64,000 nt of DNA from JBDHWG01 sp046328525. GTDB lineage: Bacteria > Chloroflexota > Anaerolineae > Epilineales > JAHCIE01. Positions 9,301-18,167 of this stretch are shown here, in pieces. Within the stretch, counting starts at the first letter, position 1; every line of letters starts with the position of its first letter. A model generated the notes under the pieces. It did no database searches, was not told where the DNA came from, and worked only from the letters and a program-made list of their open reading frames with translations. The stretch is taken from the NCBI GenBank assembly GCA_046328525.1, contig JAXLWK010000013.1:1-64000 (forward strand), in the 5' to 3' direction. The position numbers and the translations under genes are program-made.

Positions 9301-10725
9301 CATGGGCGCGTTGGATGTGGTATGGTTGTAGCCCGGCGCGGGGGCGATGTGGTTGATGCGTAGATCGGTGAGACCAGTCAGCTTCAATTCCCAAGTGAGT
9401 CCCTGATTGACCGAGCTGTAGACGCCGGCCCCCGCCGTCCCCGCGAAGACCGTCGGCTCGCCGCCGGATTGGGGCGGCGACACGGCGACCGCCGTCACCG
9501 CTATGCCCGACGGGAGACCACTTTGCCGCGGCTGCCAGGTCGCGCCGCCGTCGGTCGAGGCATACAGGCCGCCCCGCGTGCCAATGAACAGAGTGTGGTC
9601 GGTCACGAAGTCGGGGGACAGAGCGATGGCCCGAATATCAAGGGCCGCGCCACTCAGCCCCGCATTCGCCGCCTGCCACGTGGCGCCGCCGTCGGTGGAT
9701 TTGAAAATGCCGGCGGCCGGATTGTGGTCCGCGGGGGCGCTCGCCGTCTCATCCGCCAGGTCCGCCGCCTCGCCGAAGGGGGACGCGGGGCGCTTGCCAT
9801 CGGTCAGCGAGCGGGAGCGGGTCTTCTGAAGCGCCGGCGCGGCCTGGGAGGGGGTGATTCCGACCGGGTCGAGGTTACTTGTCCCGGCGAAGACGGTGTG
9901 ATCGTGGGCATAGTCGGGGGAGACGGCAATGGTGGCGACGCTGAAGTCGGTCAGGCTCTCGACCGTGGAGGTAAAGTAGTAGCCCGCGTCCACCACCCGC
10001 CGCAGCCCATTGTAGGCGCCGATAAACAGGGTGTGGTCGGTCGCGTAGGTGGGCGTTGGCGCCAGGGTCATCAGGCGGTAGGGGAACCAGTCCATGGTCT
10101 GCCAGCGCCCCGTGCCGCCCTCCGTGGTGTACTTGAAGACGTGGTTCTGCTGCATGCACTGTGGCTGCCAGGTCGGGGGCATGGCGGGGATAACGACCAT
10201 GTTGCCCTGCCCGGCGAGATACACCGTCGAATCGTGGCCGTAGTCCGGCGAGGCGGCCAGGCTCCACACAGACGGCGGCTCCCCGCGACACGTGGCGAAA
10301 TTGTCGTTGAACGACTCCCAACTCGCGCCCCGGTCGCGCGTTCGATAGACGCCGACCATGGTGCCGACCAGGAGACTCGTATCGTCGGGCAGGAAGGCCA
10401 TGCTGCGGATCTGTCCCTCGGTGGACATCAGGCTCAGCGGCGTCAGCGGAATGTCGAGGGACGTCCAGCTCGCGCCGCTATCCGACGACTTGAAGACCCC
10501 GTTGAAGAAGGTGCCGGCGTAGACGATGCTCTTGGCGGTGGCGGCGGGCGACACGGCCAGCGAGAGGATGTAGGCCCCAAAGGGACCGCTCGTCGTCCAG
10601 GTGTCCAGCCCGGCGCGCGCCACCGAGGGGGCCAACGCAGCGGGCGCGAAGCCGGCATGGAGGATGGCGGCGCTGAGGAGGAGGCCGAGGGTGACGCGCG
10701 TGAGACGCCAGAGTGAGCGGGTCAT
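6367..10725 (-). CDS. Exported BNR-repeat protein with degenerate C25 (gingipain-like) peptidase domain
   Basis: 1452 residues from the ATG at 10723-10725, which overlaps the upstream stop as ATGA. A signal peptide spans about 1-38. Residues 45-775 are a chain of about a dozen sortilin/BNR-type propeller repeats, each with SPDY..DHT.FAGT and S.DGG.TW motifs. Residues about 780-1190 form a caspase-fold C25-like domain (VVLVGGDRLIPF at 876-887, AVGRLVETPAEI). Against its neighbour encoded at 10722-14672, the catalytic HG motif is replaced by LNQPDHTR (P1034) and the Cys by Ser1069 in SLGSHAGLN, so it is probably not a cysteine protease. A C-terminal Ig-like domain ends the protein. It may act as a scaffold or pseudoenzyme partner of the active paralogue. 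Confidence 0.8.
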   Translation of the reverse strand: MTRSLWRLTRVTLGLLLSAAILHAGFAPAALAPSVARAGLDTWTTSGPFGAYILSLAVSPAATAKSIVYAGTFFNGVFKSSDSGASWTSLDIPLTPLSLMSTEGQIRSMAFLPDDTSLLVGTMVGVYRTRDRGASWESFNDNFATCRGEPPSVWSLAASPDYGHDSTVYLAGQGNMVVIPAMPPTWQPQCMQQNHVFKYTTEGGTGRWQTMDWFPYRLMTLAPTPTYATDHTLFIGAYNGLRRVVDAGYYFTSTVESLTDFSVATIAVSPDYAHDHTVFAGTSNLDPVGITPSQAAPALQKTRSRSLTDGKRPASPFGEAADLADETASAPADHNPAAGIFKSTDGGATWQAANAGLSGAALDIRAIALSPDFVTDHTLFIGTRGGLYASTDGGATWQPRQSGLPSGIAVTAVAVSPPQSGGEPTVFAGTAGAGVYSSVNQGLTWELKLTGLTDLRINHIAPAPGYNHTTSNAPMFVATGNSGVWMTGDHGLSWRGTNNGLDDLDVHTVAVSPAYGTDQTLFAGTAHGLYRSSDSGNHWQLVPDTPPPNRPVDVVLFSPDYDNDHTVFAGSREGGIFRSIDGGLHWSTLSTLPLSDLVISPRYRRDHTLFAGTPWGVFRSADGGLTWQGAVAGMPYTRVQALAISPSFSADHTLWASVRSAPSLLVFYNSALVRSTDGGLTWTSLASSSDDLNAIISLAVSPDYAQDHLLLAGKGSPACLCGQGVFASTDGGMSWTAFNEGMNTRWPMPYALTFSPSYRQDRAVFVGLNNGLWSRSIVKPDSVHTLILAPRQRFRRFFSLEEAEKLFSSLTELANTTGVDGIIVDLDGSGDSLRAVRDAYAAWDATPTTARANAVVDAIQALVRAQRARNPHLEYVVLVGGDRLIPFRRLADPTRYPESHYLNTLPPPTTGDASVSIAVADNMTLTDDDYARLTDDATPAGLDLAVGRLVETPAEIDAQLDAFLGASTSDMSGVSLLVGHSDEAPDAAVALANAARDTLRLPATVLDGPALTRATLGEQLSVIPHDLIVLLNQPDHTRLVTEDGALDASGIANLSANSLRHSLVVSLGSHAGLNVPDGTAPNGNDIAQTLVGQGAALVAPTGYAWTMRDTGGLTPALIRTFLEALGQTLPGSLTTRALGDALRSAKRQYWLNRPGFDAYDAKVVAQLTLYGLPMRHFELPTVKPPQPSQGGESTERPVSIHAANDWDLRSATYNLIGLGAYLRYTPDGQTYYTYGEDKRARAVAGYPLLPEWQQAVQIEGPDPRGSLFLGGRYHTETLEPRLAVPVLPGATDTRRAVWEGWYPALPHALRTLPDEKPWEIITLASARRVAGGRVEERLFDSLEFKVLYSDAADHAPPRIGAVTTITQSGQVVVRVAASDGETSVWRVLVTGTTESASGQGEWQSWALERDGDSWVRDIPLSGGTFTFVVQVADAAGNVAVDDNGGRYYTVSP

Positions 10726-13700
10726 GGGGCGCCTCGAAAGACGATCTTGTGCGTGCCGAGGGCTTCCCCCTCGCCATTGGATGCGTGGACGTGAGCATCC
10801 CAGCCATAGACGGTGTTGGCGCTGAAGCCGCTCGGCAGGGTCGTCAGGACATAGTGATCCGTCTGGCCCAGGTCGGGCGAGACAAACTCGGTGGAGGCGC
10901 CGGTGATGTCGAACAGGTGGAAGGAGTAGGTTTCCGCGCCGGCGGTTGGCACGCCAGCGCGGAGCGTCCACGAGAAGGTCACTGGCAGGCCGCGCGCGGT
11001 CACGTCGTCCGGTGGGCCTAGGGCAATATCCGCCAGGTCAAAGCTGCCGGTGTCGAAGCTGCCGCCGGGGTCGAGGCGGGGGATAGGCGGGCCGAGCCAG
11101 CTCGCCAGCTCGCCGGGCGTCGAGACCAGGTTGGCGAACCAGACCTGGTACGTCTGGTTCGCGGCCAGGGGTGGGGCGTCGAAGTGGTAGCGGCCTTCGC
11201 CGTCGGCAAGCGTGGAGGCGACAATCCGCCAGTCCGCGCCGTCGTTCAAGCGCAGCCAGGGGGCGACCTGGGGCGCGGCGGCGTTCTGCAGGGTGAAGCG
11301 GCCGCTGATGCGCCCGGCAGCGACGGGGGTTGCGGTGGGCGTGGCGGTGGGCGTCGGCGCGGGGGCCGTGGCGGTGGCAGTGGGCGTCGGCGCGACAGGC
11401 GTCGGGGTGGGTGTCGCCGACGGAGCCAAATGTGTCTTTATAGCGAGGTGGGGCAGGAAGATCTGATAACTGCCCTCTCGGTGAACCTGGCGGTAAACGT
11501 CTTTGGCTGTGTTCCCCGCCTGGTCCACGGCCTGGACCCAGTACGTCACATCCTTGACGTCAGTGGCGACCGGAATACGGCCGGTGTAGCGGCCGTCCGC
11601 GCCAGGCGTCAGCAGCGTCTCGACCCACTCGCCCCTGCCATCCGTCGTCAGAGACGTGACGCGCCAGACCTCGCCGTTAGGGTCGGTCGCCGCCGCCGAG
11701 ACGACCACGGCGTCGCCGTCGAAGTGGGCAGCGGCGTCGGTAATCACGGGCGGCGTCTCATCCTCCACCCAGGAGTAATAGACCCTCACCGTAGCGTGTT
11801 TGCCCTGGTCCACCAGTCGCTCGACCGTCGTACCATCGCTGTTCCGGGTGACCTGCCCAAGGCTGAAGACCAGTCGGCTCTCCACCTGGCCGGCGCCGCT
11901 CACGAGATGGTGAGCAACCTGCGGGACCGCCGGGTACCAGCCGCTGGTATCCTGGTCCGGCGTGACGTTCAACTGCTGGGCATCGGGGATAATGGCCGTG
12001 CTCGTCACAGCGTTGGTGGGATTCACGGTGCGGTAGGACAGCGGCCCTGTCACGTTGCCTTTCAACGCGCCCGCCGTGCTCGTCACGTCCAGCGAGGTCT
12101 TGGGCAGGAGAGGAAGCGCGTTGCCGGCTTCAACGCCCCCCCCGATCTCGGCCATCTGTCCCAGCACCTTGTCGGCCTCGCTCTCGCGCTTGGTCTCCGC
12201 CATCTGCCCTAGCGGCTTGTAGTAGACGCCGTCGCGCACATGCACCTCGGTCATCGGCTGGCCGTTGATGGTCATCTCCAACACCGTCAGGCCAGGGGGC
12301 AACGCAGGGTCGTCGGTAGGCGTAACCCCGTCCGGGCGGGGACCGTCGTGTGTCCGATAGACCTTGCTGACGCCGGCGTCGGGGCTTTTCGCGGCTGGAG
12401 TCGGGCGGGGCGGCGGCGTAAACTTGAACATAGGCAGGCCGTAGAGGGTAAACTCGTTGACGACCTTCTCGTCATAGGCGTCAAAATAGCGCGTGCTGAG
12501 GTAGTAGCGCCGCTTGGCATCGCGCAGGGCCTCGCCGATGGTCACGGAGGGAGAGGGTTGGCCGGAGGACTGAACCGAGAGGAGCTGATTGATGTAGGCG
12601 TTGGCGAGGGCCTCGGTCAACCCCACCGACTCCCCGACGGCCCAGCCAAAGCCTGTGTTGCCCACGTAGGCGGCGCCCTTGCGCGCGAAGACCTGGGGCA
12701 GGTCGAGGGTGTTAGGGCCGCCGGCGTCGGGGATGTTGAGGCCGGCGTGGCAGGCCAGGGCGATAATCAGCGCGCGGCGCATGTCGGCCTGGCTGGTCGC
12801 GATGTCCTGGGCCGTGACTGCCGTGCGCTGAGGGCTGACCAGGCGGTCGTGGTAGCCATGCTGGTTGAGGCCGACCAGGGTGGAGGGGGCGTCGAGGAGG
12901 GCCGCGCGTTCGTCGCTTGCCCCCCAGGTGTTGCTAATGAGGGTCTGGGTGTCAAGCCCCGCGTTTTTCATGGCATTCGCCATCGCCGTCGCACTATCGA
13001 GAAGGTAGTCGTCGGCGCCGCTGACGAACGCGGTGCTGTCGGTGCGAATGTTGGGGTTCGCCAGAAACGTGTCAATGGCCGTCCGGATGTCCGCCGGCGT
13101 CTCGACCAGCCGGCCCACTGCGAGGGAGGGCGCGTAGAACACGCCGCCCTGGGGAAGGTATGTCGGCTGGCGGCTGGCATAGTAATCGTCCGTCAGGGTG
13201 AAGTTGTCGTCGAGAGCGGTGGAGACAGTGGTCGAAATGGCCCCGCTGGGCGCGAGGGGGGTGGTGGCGCGGTAGCGGCCCTCGCGGGTTGACGTCTCGT
13301 CCGGGGTGCGATAGAACGGCACGATGGTGTCGCCACCGACAATGACCAGGAACTTGGTGTTGGTGTATTGCTGGAGGACGCCCTGGACAACGCCGCCCAC
13401 CGCCGCCGCGACGGCGTTGGCGTTGGCCGACGTGGGCTGCGCCACCCAGGCCGCGTAGGCGGTGGCCGTCGTCGGGGAAAGGGCGGTATTGCCGAGATCG
13501 AGCACCAGCCCCGGCGCTTCGGTATAGGAGGCCAGGTTGTACAGCTTCGCTATGACCGCGTCGGCCTCAGCCGCGCCGTAGAAAGCCACCAGCCGCTCGC
13601 GGTTGGTCAGGATGAGGGTTTTGACCGTGGACGCATCTGGGATGGTGTAGTCCCAGGCGCCGGCGCTCGTGCCGGCCCACAACAGCGTGGGGCGCGACTG

Positions 13701-14672
13701 GGCGCGAAGCAGGGCGTGAACGGGCTGGCTACCGAGGCCATCGGACATCTTCTCCCAGGTCGCCCCTCGGTCGTGGGAGGCGAAAACACCCACCGCGCCG
13801 CCAAGATAGAGGGCGCCCGTGCCCAGGTACTCTTCGCTGAAGGCGAGGGTGTAGACCGCGTCGTGGTAGGTCAACTGGCAGCCATTGCGGTCCAGCTTCG
13901 CCAGGCCCCCAGCGCCGCCGACGAACAGCGCCGCGTCGTTGGCGTAGTCAGGCGAGTAGGCGACGGTGGTCACCTCGCCGCTCAGGCATGTGTGGGTCAA
14001 GGGCGTCCACGTCGCGCCGGAGTCGGACGAGGTGAACAGTGCGCCGCCCCGAACCGCGGCGGCCAGGCTGTGGTCGAAGGCGAAGACCGGAGACACCGCC
14101 AGCGCCGCGACATCACTGCCGGCCAACCCTGCGGCCGCCCAGGTGCTGCCGCCATTGGACGAGCGAAAGACACCGCTGCTGGCCCCGACGAAGAGCGTGC
14201 GCTTGTTGGAAGTCGTGTCGTCGTAGCCAGAAGGGAGGGCCAGGGCATTGATGGCCGGCGGGCCGTCGAGGTTTACGCTAAACGAGGACCAGTGGTTGCC
14301 GCGGTCCGTGGACTTGAAGACGCCGTGGTCGGCGCCGGCGAAGAGCACACCGTCGGTTTGGTAGGCGGGGGAGATGGCGAGGCTGCGAATGTGGGTGTCC
14401 TGCAAGCCTGTGTTGATCCCGATCCAGGGTTGATTTCGATTGGAGGACACGAAGACGCCGGCGGTCTCGGTCCCGACGAAGACGGTGTGGTCGGTCGTGT
14501 AGTTGGGCGCGCTGACCAGGGCCGACACCGCCAGGTTCGACGGCCCCCGGTTGGTCCACCGCCCGACATCGGCGAGGGCCGGTCGAGGTTGGAACGGCAA
14601 GGGGGATGAGACCAGACAGGCCAGGCTGATAAGGGCGATCACGAGCAGACGTCGGGTCACGCGGAATGTCAT
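10722..14672 (-). CDS. Exported BNR-repeat protein with intact C25 (gingipain-like) peptidase domain
   Basis: 1316 residues with a signal peptide (about 1-35). Residues 40-345 hold about six BNR/sortilin-type repeats (VFVGT...GVF.SS..GSTW). Residues 346-770 are a C25/caspase-like cysteine peptidase domain: FLVIVGGDTIVPF at 441-453, a His-Gly motif at His605-Gly606 (LNQHGYHDR) and Cys641 in ALACHAGLN. The C-terminal part has Ig-like domains (PPVITDAAAHFDGDAVVVSAAATD and a later carboxypeptidase-regulatory-like fold) separated by a Thr/Pro/Ala stalk near residues 1100-1140. It begins 24 bases after the STAND NTPase gene and ends with an ATGA overlap into its catalytically degenerate paralogue. 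This points to one operon and possibly a paired function. Confidence 0.85.
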   Translation of the reverse strand: MTFRVTRRLLVIALISLACLVSSPLPFQPRPALADVGRWTNRGPSNLAVSALVSAPNYTTDHTVFVGTETAGVFVSSNRNQPWIGINTGLQDTHIRSLAISPAYQTDGVLFAGADHGVFKSTDRGNHWSSFSVNLDGPPAINALALPSGYDDTTSNKRTLFVGASSGVFRSSNGGSTWAAAGLAGSDVAALAVSPVFAFDHSLAAAVRGGALFTSSDSGATWTPLTHTCLSGEVTTVAYSPDYANDAALFVGGAGGLAKLDRNGCQLTYHDAVYTLAFSEEYLGTGALYLGGAVGVFASHDRGATWEKMSDGLGSQPVHALLRAQSRPTLLWAGTSAGAWDYTIPDASTVKTLILTNRERLVAFYGAAEADAVIAKLYNLASYTEAPGLVLDLGNTALSPTTATAYAAWVAQPTSANANAVAAAVGGVVQGVLQQYTNTKFLVIVGGDTIVPFYRTPDETSTREGRYRATTPLAPSGAISTTVSTALDDNFTLTDDYYASRQPTYLPQGGVFYAPSLAVGRLVETPADIRTAIDTFLANPNIRTDSTAFVSGADDYLLDSATAMANAMKNAGLDTQTLISNTWGASDERAALLDAPSTLVGLNQHGYHDRLVSPQRTAVTAQDIATSQADMRRALIIALACHAGLNIPDAGGPNTLDLPQVFARKGAAYVGNTGFGWAVGESVGLTEALANAYINQLLSVQSSGQPSPSVTIGEALRDAKRRYYLSTRYFDAYDEKVVNEFTLYGLPMFKFTPPPRPTPAAKSPDAGVSKVYRTHDGPRPDGVTPTDDPALPPGLTVLEMTINGQPMTEVHVRDGVYYKPLGQMAETKRESEADKVLGQMAEIGGGVEAGNALPLLPKTSLDVTSTAGALKGNVTGPLSYRTVNPTNAVTSTAIIPDAQQLNVTPDQDTSGWYPAVPQVAHHLVSGAGQVESRLVFSLGQVTRNSDGTTVERLVDQGKHATVRVYYSWVEDETPPVITDAAAHFDGDAVVVSAAATDPNGEVWRVTSLTTDGRGEWVETLLTPGADGRYTGRIPVATDVKDVTYWVQAVDQAGNTAKDVYRQVHREGSYQIFLPHLAIKTHLAPSATPTPTPVAPTPTATATAPAPTPTATPTATPVAAGRISGRFTLQNAAAPQVAPWLRLNDGADWRIVASTLADGEGRYHFDAPPLAANQTYQVWFANLVSTPGELASWLGPPIPRLDPGGSFDTGSFDLADIALGPPDDVTARGLPVTFSWTLRAGVPTAGAETYSFHLFDITGASTEFVSPDLGQTDHYVLTTLPSGFSANTVYGWDAHVHASNGEGEALGTHKIVFRGAP

Positions 14673-14696
14673 AGAACCCCCTGAAGACGTGTGTGT

Positions 14697-17645
14697 TTAG
14701 TCGGGCGCGTCGCCTCCATCCGCGTCCAGATTGGCGAGAAGCTCTCGGGCGCGCCTCAGGTCACGCGCTGCTGCCAGCGGTGTCAGGAGGGTGATAGCCT
14801 GGCGCAGGTCGGCGATTGCGGCGGCGCGCGGCGCGGCGGTCTCGCCATCCTCGGCCGCCTCGGCCAGGCGCAGGCGCGCCGTCTCGATGCGCGCTACGCC
14901 GTCCTCGTAGCGGTCTTTGAGCTGCTGCGCCAGCCGCAGGCTACGGCGCAGGACGGCGTGGGCGGCGCCCCATTGGCCTAGGGCGCGGTGAATCTGGCCG
15001 CTCACGAGGCACGTCATCATGATCTCGCGCTGCATGGACAGGCGGCGGCCCAGGGCCAGCGAGCGCGCTGCCCACCGCCGGGCCGGTCCTGGCCGGCCCT
15101 GCTGGAGCCGCAGCTGAGCGGCGAGGCGGAAGATCTCGGGCCAGTACTGCCGGCCCTGGACGCGCCTGAAAATAGTCAGGCTGTGGGTCACGTGCTGCTG
15201 AGCCTGGGCCAGCTCGCCCCGCTCAAGGTAGAGCCAGCCGAGGTTCATGTGAGTAGCGCCCATGCCGTACTGAGACTGCGTGCGCGTCCAGATGTCCATG
15301 CAGCGGTTGAACTGGTCCAGCGCGGCGTCGTCCTCGCCTCGCAGAGCGGACAACGAACCCAGGTTGAACAACGTGACCGCTAGCCCCATGACGTTGCCAG
15401 CCGCCTCTTTGAGCGCCGCGCTCGCTTCGTACAACCGCAGCGCCTCATTCCACTCACCCTGCGCCAGGTAGGTATTTGCCAGGTTGCTGTAGCTCATTGC
15501 CATGTGAAAGGTGTCGCCCGTCTCTCGGCTCACGGCCAGGGCCTGCTGATAGTGGTGCATGGCCGCGTCGAACTGCCCCTGGCTGTAGTAGGAGTTGCCC
15601 AAGATATTCTCGCCCTGCGCCTGCCAGAAGAGAGGCGCGCTCGCATCCAGCAAAGCCAGGCCCTTGCGGCACCAGGCCAGGCTCTCGGAGTAGTTGGCTT
15701 GCTGGTACAGCACACCAGCCCCATCAATATAGATACCCGCTGCCGCGCCAGAATCTTTGCCGTCGAGCGCCGCCAGGCCGCGCCGATACCAGTGCATCGC
15801 GTCGCGCAGATCCGCGCTCCGCAGCGACCGCCCTACTTTGTGGCACAACGTCGCCATGCGCGTCTGCCGCCACTCGCCGGCTGGTTCCTGCGCCAGTTCA
15901 TCCAGTAAGGCCGTGTACACCCTCACGGCCCCTTCCACGTCGCCCGTGAAGGCCAGCGCATCCCCCCGCGCCTGCTCGACCAGCGGCCACACCGCCGTCG
16001 CGACCTGCTGCGGCGCGAAGCGGTCGAGAACCTCCAGGACACGGCGGCCCTGGCCGAGATAGAGCAGGGTATCCATGCGCGCCACCACCAGCTGAGCCGC
16101 CTGGTCGTACTCCCCGGCTTCATACCAATGGTAGAGAGCCTCGGCATAGTTGCGCTTGCTCTCAGCGTAGTAGCGCGCGATGTTGCGGTGGACACGCTGT
16201 TTGGTGTCAAACTGGCCTTTGAGGCGGCTGTAGAAATAGCCCCGGATCACGGGGTGAAACGTTGTGGCCCATTGACCTGTCAGACGATGAGCAAGATGAA
16301 AGCGCAGAAGCGTATCCAGGCAGCGCCTGATGTTCCGCACCCCTTCGGCCGCCAGGATGGCGATGACCCCCGCGTCCTCCTCGTCGAACGGCTCGCGAAA
16401 GGCGGAGGCGACCTCCATGAACCGTTGGGCATCGGCGTCCAGGGTTTCGTAGACCTGGCTGAGCAGGTAATCGGCGATATCCGGCGCGCGCCACACCGCT
16501 TCAAGCAGCCGCTCCACCGCCGCCTCCGCCTCTGGCGTCCCGGGTACAAGCCCGGTGTGGCTGACGCAGGTCGCCAGGAGTTCGAGCAGCATCGGGTTGC
16601 CGCGCGTCACGGCGTAGCATTGCCGCCATAGCAGCTCCGGGAGCCACGCCAGTCCAAGCGGCACGACCAGGCGGCGCGCATCGGCGTCCGTCAACCCTTC
16701 AAGCGAGGGCTGGTGGGCGGCGGGGGTGAAACTGGGGCGAATCCGCCCGACCACCATGAGGGAGAAGCGCCCCTGGCCCCGTGCCCGCTCCCACAAGGCT
16801 CTCAGGAGGCCCAGCAGCGGCGGGTTATCGCTGACAAGCTCGATGTTGTCCAGGCAGAGGCACACGTTGCTTTGTTCCAGGGCGCTCAGCAGGTAGCTGA
16901 CGCGCACGGCGGTGGGTTGCGCCCGACGGGTCTCGCCCTCGGTGAGGAGCACTCGCGCATGTTCCTCGTGGCCCAGCTCGACGAGGTGCAGCCCGATCTC
17001 ACGCAGGAGCATGTCAATATCGGTGTTCATGCCCAATCGCAGGGTGATCCAGATTACGTCACCCATCTCCTGGCGGCGCCCCGCGATCTCCGCCGCCACG
17101 GTCGTTTTCCCGGCGCCAAACAATCCCGAAATGAGGATCGCGTGGTCAACGGTCAGAAAGTGTTCGTAGTCTGCCAGCTCGGCGAGCCGCCCGACGAAGC
17201 CGCTGCGACGCGGGATGACATCCATTGTCGCCGGCGATGGGCCGGCGTGCGCCTCCTCCATCTCCCAGAGAACGTCGGTGAGCCGCTGCAGAGCCTTCCT
17301 TTGCTCCCGAAAGAAAGTCGCCCGGCCGAGAAGAAGCTGCCCTGCCACCGCATCCGGCGATTGCTGCCGGATGTAGCGCTTCTCCAACAGGTTGTACACG
17401 AACGCGCCCTCGTCCTCGCTCACCCCGTCGGCCGGCTTCAGACTCTCAATGGCGGCGTAAAGCACGCGTCGTAGGGCCAGCCCTCGTCCTCGCAACGTCT
17501 CTGGCAGACCGGCCCGCAGCCGATAATCCTTGACGACCTCAAGCCCCGCGTAGGGATGGGCGCCCAGCCTGGCGAGGGCATGCAAAACCTCCAGGGTCTG
17601 GGTGGTGGCCTGGAGGTCTATTGCAGGGCTGGAGGGTTGGGTCAT
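14697..17645 (-). CDS. STAND-type NTPase with TPR repeats, likely signal-responsive regulator
   Basis: 982 residues, cytoplasmic, ATG with GAGGTGG upstream. Residues 1-135 are a helical N-terminal region ending in a FFREQRKALQRLTDVLWEME segment. An RRSGFVGR entry motif at 146-153 leads into the NTPase core, with Walker A GLFGAGKTT at 174-182 and Walker B LCLDN at 262-266. This is the layout of STAND (AAA16/NB-ARC-like) ATPases such as MalT and NLR-like proteins. Residues about 480-960 are tetratricopeptide repeats (for example YSNLANTYLAQGEWNEALRLY). No LuxR-type DNA-binding domain is evident at the C-terminus. It is the first gene of the unit with the two BNR/C25 proteins and may sense a ligand controlling them; the role is inferred. 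Confidence 0.8.
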   Translation of the reverse strand: MTQPSSPAIDLQATTQTLEVLHALARLGAHPYAGLEVVKDYRLRAGLPETLRGRGLALRRVLYAAIESLKPADGVSEDEGAFVYNLLEKRYIRQQSPDAVAGQLLLGRATFFREQRKALQRLTDVLWEMEEAHAGPSPATMDVIPRRSGFVGRLAELADYEHFLTVDHAILISGLFGAGKTTVAAEIAGRRQEMGDVIWITLRLGMNTDIDMLLREIGLHLVELGHEEHARVLLTEGETRRAQPTAVRVSYLLSALEQSNVCLCLDNIELVSDNPPLLGLLRALWERARGQGRFSLMVVGRIRPSFTPAAHQPSLEGLTDADARRLVVPLGLAWLPELLWRQCYAVTRGNPMLLELLATCVSHTGLVPGTPEAEAAVERLLEAVWRAPDIADYLLSQVYETLDADAQRFMEVASAFREPFDEEDAGVIAILAAEGVRNIRRCLDTLLRFHLAHRLTGQWATTFHPVIRGYFYSRLKGQFDTKQRVHRNIARYYAESKRNYAEALYHWYEAGEYDQAAQLVVARMDTLLYLGQGRRVLEVLDRFAPQQVATAVWPLVEQARGDALAFTGDVEGAVRVYTALLDELAQEPAGEWRQTRMATLCHKVGRSLRSADLRDAMHWYRRGLAALDGKDSGAAAGIYIDGAGVLYQQANYSESLAWCRKGLALLDASAPLFWQAQGENILGNSYYSQGQFDAAMHHYQQALAVSRETGDTFHMAMSYSNLANTYLAQGEWNEALRLYEASAALKEAAGNVMGLAVTLFNLGSLSALRGEDDAALDQFNRCMDIWTRTQSQYGMGATHMNLGWLYLERGELAQAQQHVTHSLTIFRRVQGRQYWPEIFRLAAQLRLQQGRPGPARRWAARSLALGRRLSMQREIMMTCLVSGQIHRALGQWGAAHAVLRRSLRLAQQLKDRYEDGVARIETARLRLAEAAEDGETAAPRAAAIADLRQAITLLTPLAAARDLRRARELLANLDADGGDAPD

Positions 17646-17774
17646 GATCCACCTCGCGGGAGACGTTCTGCCCAGACGCCAAGGATTTCGTTAGCTGACG
17701 GGTATGGTGAATGGCCCCACTCAGTTCGCCCAGGACCTATGGGGGCGCGACATCACCCTCAAGGAATAAACGGG

Positions 17775-18140
17775 ATGGAGCCTCGATCCTTCGCCTCGGA
17801 GCAAACCGCGACCTCCCTGCACTTGCTCGCGAACCTCTTCGCCATTCGCGACAATCTGCATGCCATCGGCCAGGAGCGCACGGTCAGCCGCATCAATCAC
17901 ACCTTGACCCTGCTGCAGGAAGAACGGGCCGGGGCCTGGCGTGTCATTGACTGTGTCACTGCGTTGATTAGTTGGGTCTACCGCTGCACGCCTCAGCGTT
18001 GGCGCCCCGCCATCTTCAGGGATTATTCCGCTGCCCGCTCGCCGACGCTCGACGGCGTCTACATCCCCAAAGCCGAGGTCAGGCATTTCTGCGAGACGAT
18101 TGAGCCGCTCATCCTCAACAATTCCGGCCGGGGCGACTAA
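17775..18140 (+). CDS. Hypothetical small helical protein
   Basis: 121 residues from the ATG at 17775, with AAGGA nine bases upstream. Longer in-frame starts overlap the divergent STAND gene and give unnatural sequence. The product is mostly helical (TSLHLLANLFAIRDNLHAIGQERTVSRI) with three Cys and no recognised domain. Base composition is slightly lower in GC than its neighbours. It is transcribed divergently from the STAND NTPase gene across a short shared region and followed by a rarA remnant. Confidence 0.5.
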   Translation: MEPRSFASEQTATSLHLLANLFAIRDNLHAIGQERTVSRINHTLTLLQEERAGAWRVIDCVTALISWVYRCTPQRWRPAIFRDYSAARSPTLDGVYIPKAEVRHFCETIEPLILNNSGRGD

Positions 18141-18167
18141 GTGGCATATGATTGGCACCAATTATAC

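Noticed and set aside
9469..10716. 415-residue plus-strand open frame
   Set aside because: It is antisense to the BNR repeats; its apparent repeats only mirror the real protein.
14697..17645. STAND/C25 cluster as an intracellular antiphage system
   Set aside because: Both C25 proteins have signal peptides and propeller stalks, so they act outside the cytoplasm.
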